NCBI RefSeq assembly: GCF_050947875.1 | Contig: NC_134572.1 | Location: 116,494,709-116,558,708, forward strand | Length of the DNA: 64,000 nucleotides | Direction: 5' to 3' | Origin: Dermacentor variabilis | Taxonomy: Eukaryota; Arthropoda; Arachnida; Ixodida; Ixodidae | Shown here: piece after piece, positions 54,975-64,000 of the stretch | Layout: each line of letters starts with the position of its first letter | How positions within the stretch are numbered: the stretch's first letter is position 1 | Notes under the pieces: model-generated | What the model saw: only the letters and a program-made list of their open reading frames with translations | Database searches by the model: none | What the model was told of the DNA's origin: nothing | Program-made: the position numbers and the translations under genes

Positions 54975-55199
54975 CGCTTTCATTGTCCCCTTCATTTAAA
55001 TGTCACCGTATATATGCATCTGTTTGTGAATTATGTTATGTTGACTGTTCTGTTGTGACTGTATGTGATAATGCTGACTAGACAATGTGTTATTAGGCGA
55101 CAGTATCGTTTGTACTTTTGAGACTCTTGTTGTTCGTTGGATTCCTGTGATACAGCCTGCCTGCAATATCCAATACCTGCAAGACTAGCCTGCGTACGA
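54975..55199 (+). other. 3' UTR of the preceding LINE and junction
   Basis: Non-coding; no poly(A) or repeat tail is obvious before the next LINE fragment begins, so the junction between the two is not resolved. Confidence 0.4.
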
Positions 55200-56466
55200 T
55201 TCAGAGTATTCAAGCCCAACCACTTAAGATATGTCTTGGCTTACCACGCAGTGTATCAACGGCTGAAACCATTGCCCTTGCACAGGATTACCCAATCACG
55301 ACGCACATTACCGTTGAGAAAATGCGTATGCATCTCACGCATTATGCTAGGACCCCTTCCCACCACTTGGCGAGCCTCACTGCTGCAAGGCCCTGCTCGA
55401 CATTTAGCGGCATTGTCAGTGCACATCGTGCGTCGTTTGCTTCAGGGTACGCACCTGCGGCCAAGCCAGCGTTTCCTCCGTGGTGTTTTAGCCGTCCACA
55501 AATACATATAATGATTCCAGGACTACAGAAGAAGACAGATCTACCGGGCCCTGCTCTAAAACAGCTGATCTAACTTCTTTTGCATGAAAAGTACAACAAC
55601 CACGTGCACATCTATACCGATGGATCGACTACGTTGTGCAGTTCTGGTGGTGCCGTGGTTATACCAACGCGAGGAATGACACTGCGGTTCAAGACATCGC
55701 ATGTCACGACCTCAACGACGGCAGAACTAACGGGCCTACGTCGAGCACTGGAATTCAGTGATTCTGAAAGACCTAGAAAATGGGCTGTGTTCTGTGATTC
55801 AAATCCGGCATTACAGTGCACGCAGTCAGTTCTCCGACACGGATGCTAAGACCAATTGACATACGAAATCGCGAAACTTTACCATCACGTCCAAAAAAAG
55901 GTCAAGAGGTCGTTTTTCAATGGATACCTGGCCATTGTGGAATCAGTGGCAATGATTCCGCCGATAAAGCTGCTCGCACACCACATCAACAAGAGCACAG
56001 TGTTCCAATTCCGCTTTCGAGGACAGACGCCGTAAGGCAGCTTCGACACCTGGCACGCAGTCTCACACTGACCGAGTGGAACTTACGACTTACACGACTG
56101 CATCGACTAAACCCCTCCCTGCAACTCCGACCTCCACTCGGACTTCCTCGACGTGAAGCTACGCATCTCTGTCGCCTTTGGTTAGGAGTTGCCTTCACAA
56201 AGGCATACTCTAGATTAATTGGAGTGACTGAAAGTGCAGCATGCGAGGTCTGTGGCACCGAAGAAAACATTGACCACCTGCTGTGCCACTGTCCACGATA
56301 CACCTCTGAGAGACAAGAACTTGGCAAAGCTTTCCAAAAACTGGACAATGGGCCGCTTTCTGTGCAGGTGCTGCCGGAACACCGACCCCATCACCCGTCG
56401 GCCCATAAAGCGGTGAAGGCGCTTTTGTGCTTCATAAGAACGACGGGCTTGTGCGACCATCTGTGA
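55200..56466 (+). pseudogene. I-type LINE ORF2, RNase H and zinc finger, family 3
   Basis: Begins in the post-RT linker (ICLGLPRSVSTAETIALAQD in one frame). RNase H follows with YTDGST, TTAELTGL, FCDSNPAL, then a frameshift near 55845 and WIPGHCGISGNDSADKA. GLPRREATHLCRLWLG and the Cys/His finger CEVCGTEENIDHLLCHCP lead to the C-terminus at 56466 (LLCFIRTTGLCDHL). Several stops and shifts are present. The same family is represented by the split fragment at 21125-28684. Confidence 0.82.
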
Positions 56467-56869
56467 CTATTAATGCAATTTCTGCAAGACCACACACGTC
56501 AGCGAACTCACCGCAATTTCCTTTTTTCCTTCAATCCTCTCTCTCCCCGTTATCTTTGTTTTCCCCCTTTCCCATTCCCCGGTGTAGGGTAGCCAACCGG
56601 ACGTTATTCTGGTTAACTTCCCTCCCTCCCTTATCTACATAAGTGTGGAGACATTTACCTTGCATATTGTATGTACCTTGTGTTTCTTACTTCATAGTCT
56701 TCCTGTGGAAACGTTGCGTGATGAGTCCTGGTGCTTGTGTGAAAAGATTATTTGATATGTAATGTTGAAACCTGTATGATGTATGACGGAACCACTCAAG
56801 AGATAAGGAGTAGCCGGCGCCTTAAATTGTGCGCCAACATCTCCTTATATCATATCAATAAAAAAAAGT
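56467..56869 (+). other. 3' UTR and poly(A) end of the family-3 LINE
   Basis: It contains the shared module (GTAGGGTAGCCAACCGGACG, then CTGGTTAACTTCC) at 56580-56625 and ends CATCTCCTTATATCATATC followed by AATAAA (56857-56862) and an A-run at 56869. This marks the true 3' end of the element. Confidence 0.7.
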
Positions 56870-56875
56870 TAATTA

Positions 56876-57010
56876 GGCTGAGCCCAGTTGTCTAACCTGT
56901 ACTGGGAAAGGGGGAAGTGGCACTGTAAGATGAAAAGAATGAAAGAAGTTCTTATTGTGCACGCACACCTGCACAACGAAGCGTTCATGGCAAACGCACT
57001 TACGTAGATC
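56876..57010 (-). repeat. LINE 3' module, opposite orientation
   Basis: AGGCTGAGCCCAGTTGTCTAAC and GGGAAAGGGGGAAG on the plus strand are the reverse of the LINE 3' module seen at 56580. It lies seven bases from the end of the family-3 LINE, so it inserted near its tail. Confidence 0.55.
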
Positions 57011-59392
57011 CCAATGTTGCATCGCTTGATAGTAATTAAAATAAACGGAGCAGGTGCCGTGCCCTTACCGGCCTTACATCGATCAGACTGCTGAAATCAC
57101 TTCGTATTGAGGTACGAACTATCCGCAAGCAGCACTGTTGAATTGGATAATATTGAGCTATAGTCTTGTGTTGAGATCGAAAGTATAAGTCCTACAAGTC
57201 ACGTAGAAATTATCATGATGATGACGATGATGATGATTATGGTGGTGGTGATGATTATGATGATGAGTTTAGGTGCGAGGGTCGTAGCAACCTTGCCTTA
57301 CGCTTACGTGCGCTCCAGTCTCGCAAGGAGAGAGATTGTGAATTTGAAGCTTATTACGATTTTGACAATAGAAGCTTGTCATGGCGCCTGAGTAAAAGGC
57401 GAGACTATGCACGCCTGACTAGGATCCTGGCGCCACGAGCACAGCAGACAACAGCGCAAAAAATATTTATAGATATATACACATAATACACACATATATA
57501 CATACTTATACATATATGTATATATACGAAATGATACAATTATACATACAATAAATCAATGCAGTACAATTAGTATAAATAATGCAAATGAAGAAATAAG
57601 GTAGGTACTGAAAGATACAGAAAGGCCAAAGCCAAATGGAAGCAAAAAGTCTTGCAACGCATGAAATTGCATATCAGTGGAAAAGCGGGAAAATCAATGA
57701 GAAAAGTAGGTGTCAATTGTCGAGAAAACACAGTTTCGATTTTTTTCTGAATATTGAAATGGTTGATGAATCTTGCATGATGTCAAATAAAGCATGCTCA
57801 TCATTAAGTAAATTAGGAATCTGCCACTGTGAAAGCTGATTTCCGTAGTTTGTTCTGGTTTTTATCTTATAAACGTTCCTAGCTCTTAATGTGCAATTTG
57901 TTGTGGTATTAGTGTATATATAAAAAATTCTCACGATTACTTATAAATTCTAAAAATGCCTTTTCGGATAACTTTTGTTTATATAGACTACGGACACTCA
58001 AGATACTGTCCTGGTGATAGTACTCAGAGGTATGTTCGTACATCGATAGGTTATGAGTAATAACATATCGATGTGTTTGCGAAATCCAATGAAAGGGTTT
58101 ATATGAAAGCTAGCTTTCTTTAGTAATACGAGAAGTTGTCACCAGCAGGGTACCGATTACATGCGCAGGCTGTGGTTGCTGATATGCTTCGAAAGGTGCG
58201 CGCTTGGAATGAGATTCATGAACTGGTATCATTCGACTTAAATTAAAAAGTGTATTTAATTTATTATATCTAGAAGCAGTTCCATAAGCACAAGAACATT
58301 ACTATAGCCGCTCCAAAAGCAATATTATTCTGCGCCCCCGTTTGTAGAACTTTGCAGTTTGAGAAGATGCATTCACAGCTACCACGTCAATAACAAAATA
58401 AACAATTGATCTTGTTGCCTGTACAGGTAGCAACCTGGGAGGAATTGACAAAGATTAGCGCCCGTAAGGGCTCTTTGCCATTGACTGGCAGCGTTCGCTA
58501 ATGGCACGTCCAACATCACGACTGAGTGGCATCTGACCTCACGAAAAGCTGTAGCATTACTTCCTTTTTTTTTTTTTGTCGGTGAGGGTCCCGGTCTATT
58601 GAAAGACTATTTCTTGTAATAACAGTATGTAGGACAAACCGTGTGACGGATATATGACTACCTAAGAGTGGCGAACTAATGAAAAAGGGACAAAGTAGCT
58701 GCCAGAGACAAAGTAAAAAAAAAAAAAACACTTACCAGGTGTCTTTCCCTTCAACGTGACTCGTATGACTGTGAACCACTTTTCTCTCAATGTAGTTTCG
58801 TCAGCTGACGAAGTGAAAAGACTAGAGGGGAAATAACTGAAGCAGAAGCAACATCGGGGTTCGGTTCTTAATTGTGTGAACACTCAATATGTGCACATTT
58901 CGGACGAGGAGTTAACTTTTCTAAGAAAGCAAATCACGCTTGTTGAATGGCGATAAATTCCAGTATAACTACAGGTCGCTGGAGATACACCTTCGTTTGT
59001 AATTAGCGCTCGTGTGTTATCTATTTTCTTTTATTTGCCTCAGCGTTACGGTATGTCGAAATGCTGAACCAACCACCTTGAGTATCCATCGCTGTCAAGT
59101 CCCCGCAAGGCTTTATCCGCGACAACATGGTACCGATCAAGGCTTGGTCTCCTATGATGCGGTGAGGCATGTCCTCGACGTAGTCCTCGACGGCATGTCC
59201 GAGGGAGAGCGATGGAGGGGGGAAGGAGGAGCAGATGAGTGGTGTGACGTAGAGAGGCACCTGACGGCAGCAACGGTGGCGACTGCGCCAGTGTGCGGTG
59301 GACACAGTGGATTGCGCAATGCTCTCCGCCACACTGCGCTGTCTGGCGATGGCTGCAGTACTGTGGTACGCCCAGACATGCCACATGCGTGT

Positions 59393-59394
<2 letters not shown>
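57011..59394. other. No gene recognised
   Basis: It contains a degenerate GAT/GGT microsatellite (57210-57262), an AT dinucleotide patch (57465-57535), short T and A runs near 58565 and 58715, and an open frame from 59012 with no domain. Nothing supports a gene. Confidence 0.4.

Positions 59395-59430
<36 letters not shown>
59395..59430 (-). repeat. (ATG)12 tail of an RTE LINE
   Basis: Twelve perfect CAT units on the plus strand, two bases from the LINE stop codon (TAG on the minus strand at 59433-59435). RTE elements typically have very short 3' untranslated regions ending in a short tandem repeat. Confidence 0.75.
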
Positions 59431-59432
59431 GG

Positions 59433-61403
59433 CTACGCCCCCTGCAGGGCAAAGGCCTCTCCCATACTTCTCCAACTACCCCGGTCATGTGCTAATTGCG
59501 GCCATGTTGTCCCTGCAAACGTCTTAATCTCATCCGCCCACCTAACTTTCTGCCGCCCCCTGCTACGCTTCCCTTCTCTTGGAATCCAGTCCGTAACCCT
59601 TAATGACCATCGGTTATCTTCCCTCCTCATTACATGTCCTGCCCATGCCCTCCCCCCCCATTTCTTTTTCTTGATTTCAACTAAGATGTCATTAACTCGC
59701 GTTTGTTCCCTCACCCAGTCTGCTCTTTTCTTATCCCTTAACGTTACAACTATCATTCTTCTTTCCATAGCTCGTTGCGTCGTCCTCAATTTGATTAGAA
59801 CCCTTTTCGTAAGCCGCCAGGTTTCTGCCTAGTACGGGAGTACTGGTAAGACACAGCTGTTATACACTTTTCTCTTGAGGGATAATGGTAACCTGCTGTT
59901 CATGATCTGAGAATGCCTGCCAAACGCACCCCAGCCCATTTTTTTTCTTCTGATTATTTCAGTCTCATGATCCGGATCCGCGGATACTACCTGCCATAAG
60001 TAGATGTATTCCCTTACCACTTCCAGTGTGTCGCTACCTATCGTAAACTGCTGTTCTCTTCCGAGACTGTTAAACATTACTTTAGTTATCTGCAGATTAA
60101 TTTTTAGACCCACCCTTCAGCTTTGCTTCTCCAGGTCAGTTAGCATGCATTGCAGCTGGTCCCCTGAGTTACTAAGGAAGGCATTATCATCAGCGAAAGT
60201 TACTAAGGTATTATGCATTAACTCTTATCCCCAATTCTTCTCAATCGAGGTCTCTGAACACCTCCTGTAAACACGCTGTGAATAGCATTGGACAGATCGT
60301 ATCTCCCTGCCTGACGCCTTTCTTTATTGGGATTTTGTTGCTTTCTTTATGGAGGACTAGGGTGGCTGTGGAGCCGCTAAGACATCTTTCAGTATTTTTA
60401 CATACGGCTCGTCTACACCCTGATTCCGTAATGCCTCCATGACTGCTGATGTTTCGACTGAATCAAACGCTTTCTCGTAATCAATAAAATCTATATATAA
60501 GGGTTCGTTATATTCCGCACATTTCTCTATCACCTGATTGACAGTGTGAATATGGTCTATTGTTGAGTAGGCTTTACGGAATCCTGCCTGGCCCTTTTGG
60601 TTGACAGAAGCCTAAGGTGTTCCTGATTCTATTTGCGATTGCCATAGTAAATACTTTGTAGGCAACAGACAGTAAGCTGATCGGTCTATAATTTTTCAAG
60701 TCTTTGGCGTCCCTTTTCTTATGGATTAGGATTATGTTAGCGTTCTTCCAAGATTACGGTACGCTCGAAGTCATGAGGCATTGGTATACAGGGTGGCCAG
60801 TTTTTCTAGAACAATCTGCCCACCATCCTTCAACAAATCCGCTGTTACCTGATCCTCCCCAGCTGCTTTGCCCCTTTGCATATATAGCTCCCCAAGGCTT
60901 TCTTTACTTCTTCCGGCGTTACTTGTGGGATTTAAAATTCCTCTAGACTATTCTCTCTTCCATTATCGTTGTGGGTGCCACTGGTACTGTATAAATCTCT
61001 ATAGAACTCCTCAGCCAATTGAACGATCTGGTCCATATTAGTAATGATACTGCCGGCTTTGTCTCCTAACGCATACATCTGATTCTTGCCTATTCCTAGT
61101 TTCTTCTTCACTGCTTTTAGGCTTCCTCCGTTCCTGAGAGCATTTTCAATGCTATCCATATTATACTTTCTTATGTCAGCTGTCTCACGCTGGTTGATTA
61201 ACTTGGAAAGTTCTGCCAGTTCTATTCTAACTATAGCGTTAGAGGCTTTCACACATTGGCGTTTCTTGATCAGATCTGTCGTCTCCTGTGATAGCTTACT
61301 GGCCTCCTGTCTAACGGAGTTACCACCGACTTCTATTCCACACTCCTTAATGATGCCCATAAGATTGTCGTTCATATCTTCAACACTAAGGTCCTCTTCC
61401 TGA
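59433..61403 (-). pseudogene. RTE-type LINE, linker, RT and C-terminus, decayed
   Basis: 5'-truncated near 61403. The linker at 61375-60932 (KLSQETTDLIKKRQCVKAS, LEEFYRDLYS-like) leads into RT with IDFIDYEKAFDSV (catalytic Asp) near 60480 and TFADDNAFLS near 60190. Then come VGLKINLQITKVM, the FGRHSQIMNSRLPLSLKRKVY region and the usual RTE C-terminus (WAGHVMRREDNRW, GKRSRGRQKVRWADEI). At least four frameshifts or stops separate the pieces. It supplies the half missing from the copy at 4781-6050 but is a separate insertion. Confidence 0.82.
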
Positions 61404-62847
61404 GTTAAGGTTATGCGTGTTTATATTGAGATAAGTATGATCACTGTGTAGCGAATTCTACAGTGATATTTCTTTCGTTAGGTGCACCGCTATAGAAAAG
61501 AGAGAAAACAAGATGCGAAAGGTAGATAGGCTAACCAGATTAAGTGTCATGTTGGTGTATGTCCTTATAGGTATCGTGCTTAAGGGGGTAAACAAAGAGG
61601 AGTCGATGTGCTATTGTTTTGGTTTACCAGAGACGATGTTGTAGACTTGTAGACAGCCGCGGGCAGGCAGCAACAGTGTACTATATAATATTATCATGCA
61701 CAGATGCTATCAGGTAGGGGCAAGCGTGCGGACTTCTATAGGTATTCGTAAAATGGTATAAGCTCAAGGTGCTTTAGCATTACATTCACTCAACGTGCTA
61801 TCCCACTACCAGCTTCTCGCGACCAAAATTTATGCTCCAGTTACCTGTGTAGCAACTTTGCATTCCTCCATCAGGAGTGAGGACTGCATCGAGAGCAAAA
61901 AAAAATCAACGAAGTGCTGTAAGTTTCACTGCAAAAGAAAGCGAATAGCAAACAATATAGTAGAACGTTCCAGCGAGCAAGGAATGCTGGGACTGGACTA
62001 GTTGCTCGTACTGTGTAGGTCGGCGACCACGCGATAATACATTCCAATGCCACATGCCTTGCAGTGCCATTTGCGACTACTTTCACTGCTTTTATGGCAC
62101 TTCAGCGGCCACCGCTCGTTGATTCCTACCTACATTCATTCAGAAAGCAAATGGTTCTAAAACTCCTTTTATTCAGATACATTTGCAATGCAGAAATGAT
62201 CTCATTACTGAACGGCCGTGCTATATTGTACGCAGTTTCATACCTGCAGGCTACAGAAAAATCTAGTGATATATAGTGTCCATGTGCGCCGACAGTATTA
62301 TTATGTTTATAGGCCATTTAATCTGGCTGATTCGTGCGAATCCACGGAGGCAGACTGCGCGAAATTAACGGGGACACAGGTATAACGAAACACAAAGCAC
62401 AAGCGCTTACTTCAACTCAGCTTTAATGCAAATGTGTAGAAAGGCAATTGACCATTCACTGCCATGAGTGCGGGTGCACACCGTATTTTGATAACACCTG
62501 TATAGCTTATCGTAAACCTGAACAGTCCTGTCGCTTGAGTGTAGAGGCCCCGGAAATGCAACGTGACCATTTAGTCTGTGTCAGCGCACCGTCTATTTTG
62601 CTTACAAGGCATGAATAACATTTGCTTGTGGAGTTCTCTCTTTTTTTCTACATATTTAGATGTAAGCACTTCTTACATTAACGTTCAGTTCATGTAAGCG
62701 CGTGTGCTTTGTTCTTCGTTGTTGCCTTGGCCCCGTTAGTCTCGCACCGCCTGCCCCCATAATATTGTCTTTTTATGTAGCATGAGAAGTACGGATGATT
62801 GCCTAGACTTCGTACCTCTAGCGCGCGCGCGCGCTACAGGTACGACG
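61404..62847. other. No gene seen
   Basis: 62345-62425 weakly resembles the arms of the element at 18823 (GGGGACACAGG, AAGCGCTTACTTCAAC, TTTAATGC). Otherwise there is no coding or repeat signal. A (GC)7 run sits at 62820-62835. Confidence 0.35.
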
Positions 62848-62856
62848 TCACACACG

Positions 62857-62893
<37 letters not shown>

Positions 62894-62967
62894 ACACACT
62901 CACACGCACACGCGCACACACACACACACGCACACGCACACAGACACACGCACGCACGCACACGCAT
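62848..62967 (+). repeat. (CA)n/(CACG)n microsatellite
   Basis: About 120 bases of alternating purine-pyrimidine sequence, next to (GC)7 at 62820-62835. Such tracts can adopt Z-DNA. Confidence 0.9.
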
Positions 62968-63384
62968 ACACTGCATACATCTTTATCTGCGTGTTATATA
63001 TATTTCGTAAAGTTGTATGTCCAAAATACCTATGCAGCGTCAATGGCTGCATAACCTGCCAAATGTAAATGTTTAGATGTTCTTGCAGGGGCATTTTTCA
63101 CATCTACAATACCCTTTCTTGTCGCGAAAATAGAAAGATGCAACCTCGGCATTTAATATCACTTTCTGTATATCGCAATTTATGGCATTTCTTTGGAAAA
63201 TATTGAAGCTCTTAAGTGAAAATTTAGGAAACATCAACCACTCTAAGCGTTCGCGTGTTCTTTACTGTAAAACTCTCATTCAAATTAGTAGTTTGCTTTT
63301 ATACGTAAATTTAGCGCCTTCTTCTTTCCGCGTACACTGGATAGACGGCGTTTTCACAGAGCTACAAATCTTTCTTGATAAAGA
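62968..63384. other. No gene seen
   Basis: AT-rich spacer; short open frames without character. Confidence 0.4.
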
Positions 63385-63755
63385 GAGAGAGAGAGAAGTC
63401 ATAAGGTAAAAGCAGGGAGGTTAAGAAGGCTGAGCCGAGTAGGCTACCCTGCATTGGGGAAGGGGGAAAGGGGATTGAAAGGCAAGAAGGAGGAGAGAAG
63501 TTCACACTTTGCGCTGTTACGCACGCAAGCGTCCATCGCTGAGTCAGTCGCAGGCGGCCATACAGGCTGGTATTTCGAGGCATTTCAGGAAACGCAGCGG
63601 CGCCTTTGTGGCCTTGCACATAGCAGACGCACGAGGCCACAGGCCCGAAATCTTCTCCTTTGTGAAAGGCCGGTCGTCTAAGTGCCCCAAAGCTGTCCGA
63701 AGGGCACTTCCCTCATCTTCGTAGGTGGGGCCGTCACACAGGAGATGTTTGGCGG
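63385..63755 (-). pseudogene. I-type LINE 3' end: ORF2 C-terminus and 3' module
   Basis: On the minus strand HLLCDGPTYEDE and RTALGHLDDRPFTKEKI match the C-terminal finger region of I-type ORF2, followed by KATKAPLRFLKCLEI. The 3' module (CAATGCAGGGTAGCCTACTC, then TTAACCTCCCTGC) and a CT-rich tail end near 63385. It is a 5'-truncated insertion of about 370 bases. Confidence 0.65.
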
Positions 63756-63773
63756 TTTATTCGACACCGGGCA

Positions 63774-63928
63774 AGGATCAACGGCGAATATCTCGGCAAC
63801 CTTCGGTTTGCCAATGACATTCCTCTATTCAACAACACAACAGAAGAGTGACAAAAAATGATGGAGTACCTTAACAGAGAGAGTATAAGAGTGGGGTTGC
63901 AGATTAATATGCAGAAGACAAAGTAATG
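63774..63928 (+). pseudogene. RTE-type reverse transcriptase fragment
   Basis: Plus-strand reading RINGEYLGNLRFANDIPLFN, then MMEYLNRESIRVGLQINMQKTK, is the region around the FADD catalytic box of RTE RT. The box reads Phe-Ala-Asn-Asp, so the first catalytic Asp is lost, and one stop lies within. It is only about 50 codons long and runs into the repeat tail below. Confidence 0.6.
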
Positions 63929-63961
63929 CGCAACAGCCTTGACCCATATTCTAACAATAAA

Positions 63962-63985
63962 TTCTGATTCTGATTCTGATTCTGA
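63962..63985 (+). repeat. (GATTCT)n hexamer array
   Basis: Four copies of TTCTGA directly after AATAAA, the look of a LINE tail. It follows the RT fragment by about 30 bases, which suggests an internally deleted element. Confidence 0.7.
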
Positions 63986-64000
63986 AGGGAACAAGAGTGC

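Noticed and set aside
59012..59527. 171-codon plus-strand frame
   Set aside because: It runs through the (CAT)12 tail into antisense LINE sequence; the part before the tail has overlapping frames on both strands and no domain.

Overview
The window looks like repeat-dense intergenic or intronic DNA from a hard tick (Ixodidae). This is inferred from a tRNA-derived SINE of the kind I know from ixodid ticks (Ruka-like), from RNase-H-bearing I-type, RTE-type and CR1/L2-type LINEs, and from Ty3/gypsy elements with a SAP-like gag N-terminus. I found no convincing host gene, tRNA, rRNA or bacterial feature. Almost everything that can be named is a transposable element, and many elements are inserted inside one another.

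Layout. 1-4780: a gag-only LTR element (A), cut by the left edge and inserted into an RTE-type LINE whose endonuclease half follows on the minus strand (4781-6050). 7029-12661, minus: a nearly full-length I-superfamily LINE with an intact ORF1 and a lightly damaged ORF2 (endonuclease, RT, RNase H, zinc finger). 12963-17300: a second non-autonomous LTR element (B) with a broken gag and a downstream LTR that runs on into a second leader. 18745-19735: a SINE split by an inverted-repeat element that itself carries another SINE; both insertions have perfect target-site duplications. 21311-28181 and 42409-49202, minus: two near-identical, apparently full-length gypsy elements with intact 1488- and 1498-codon gag-pol frames. 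The first sits in the zinc-finger region of an I-type LINE, the second in ORF1 of a CR1/L2-type LINE. 30281-38325: two copies of a dispersed repeat, two long-armed foldback elements and a MITE. 53424-57010: two I-type LINE 3' halves in tandem. 59395-61403: an RTE LINE with its triplet-repeat tail. 63385-63985: LINE fragments.

The main observation is the gypsy pair. Their polyprotein is ordered gag, protease-like, integrase, reverse transcriptase, RNase H. Integrase precedes RT, as in Ty1/copia and in the Gmr1-like group of Ty3/gypsy elements described mainly from deuterostomes. The capsid C-terminus resembles the vertebrate SCAN domain, which is thought to derive from a Gmr1-like gag. Both copies also have a SAP-like N-terminus, a protease site reading Asp-Ser-Ala, and a tandemly iterated primer-binding-site-like unit spanning the LTR/leader junction. 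The two LTRs of the first copy look identical by eye, so it inserted recently.

The elements do not form a pathway. Intact gag-pol and LINE ORFs could act in trans on the gag-only LTR elements, SINEs and foldback elements, but that is inference. Identities and boundaries were judged by eye.
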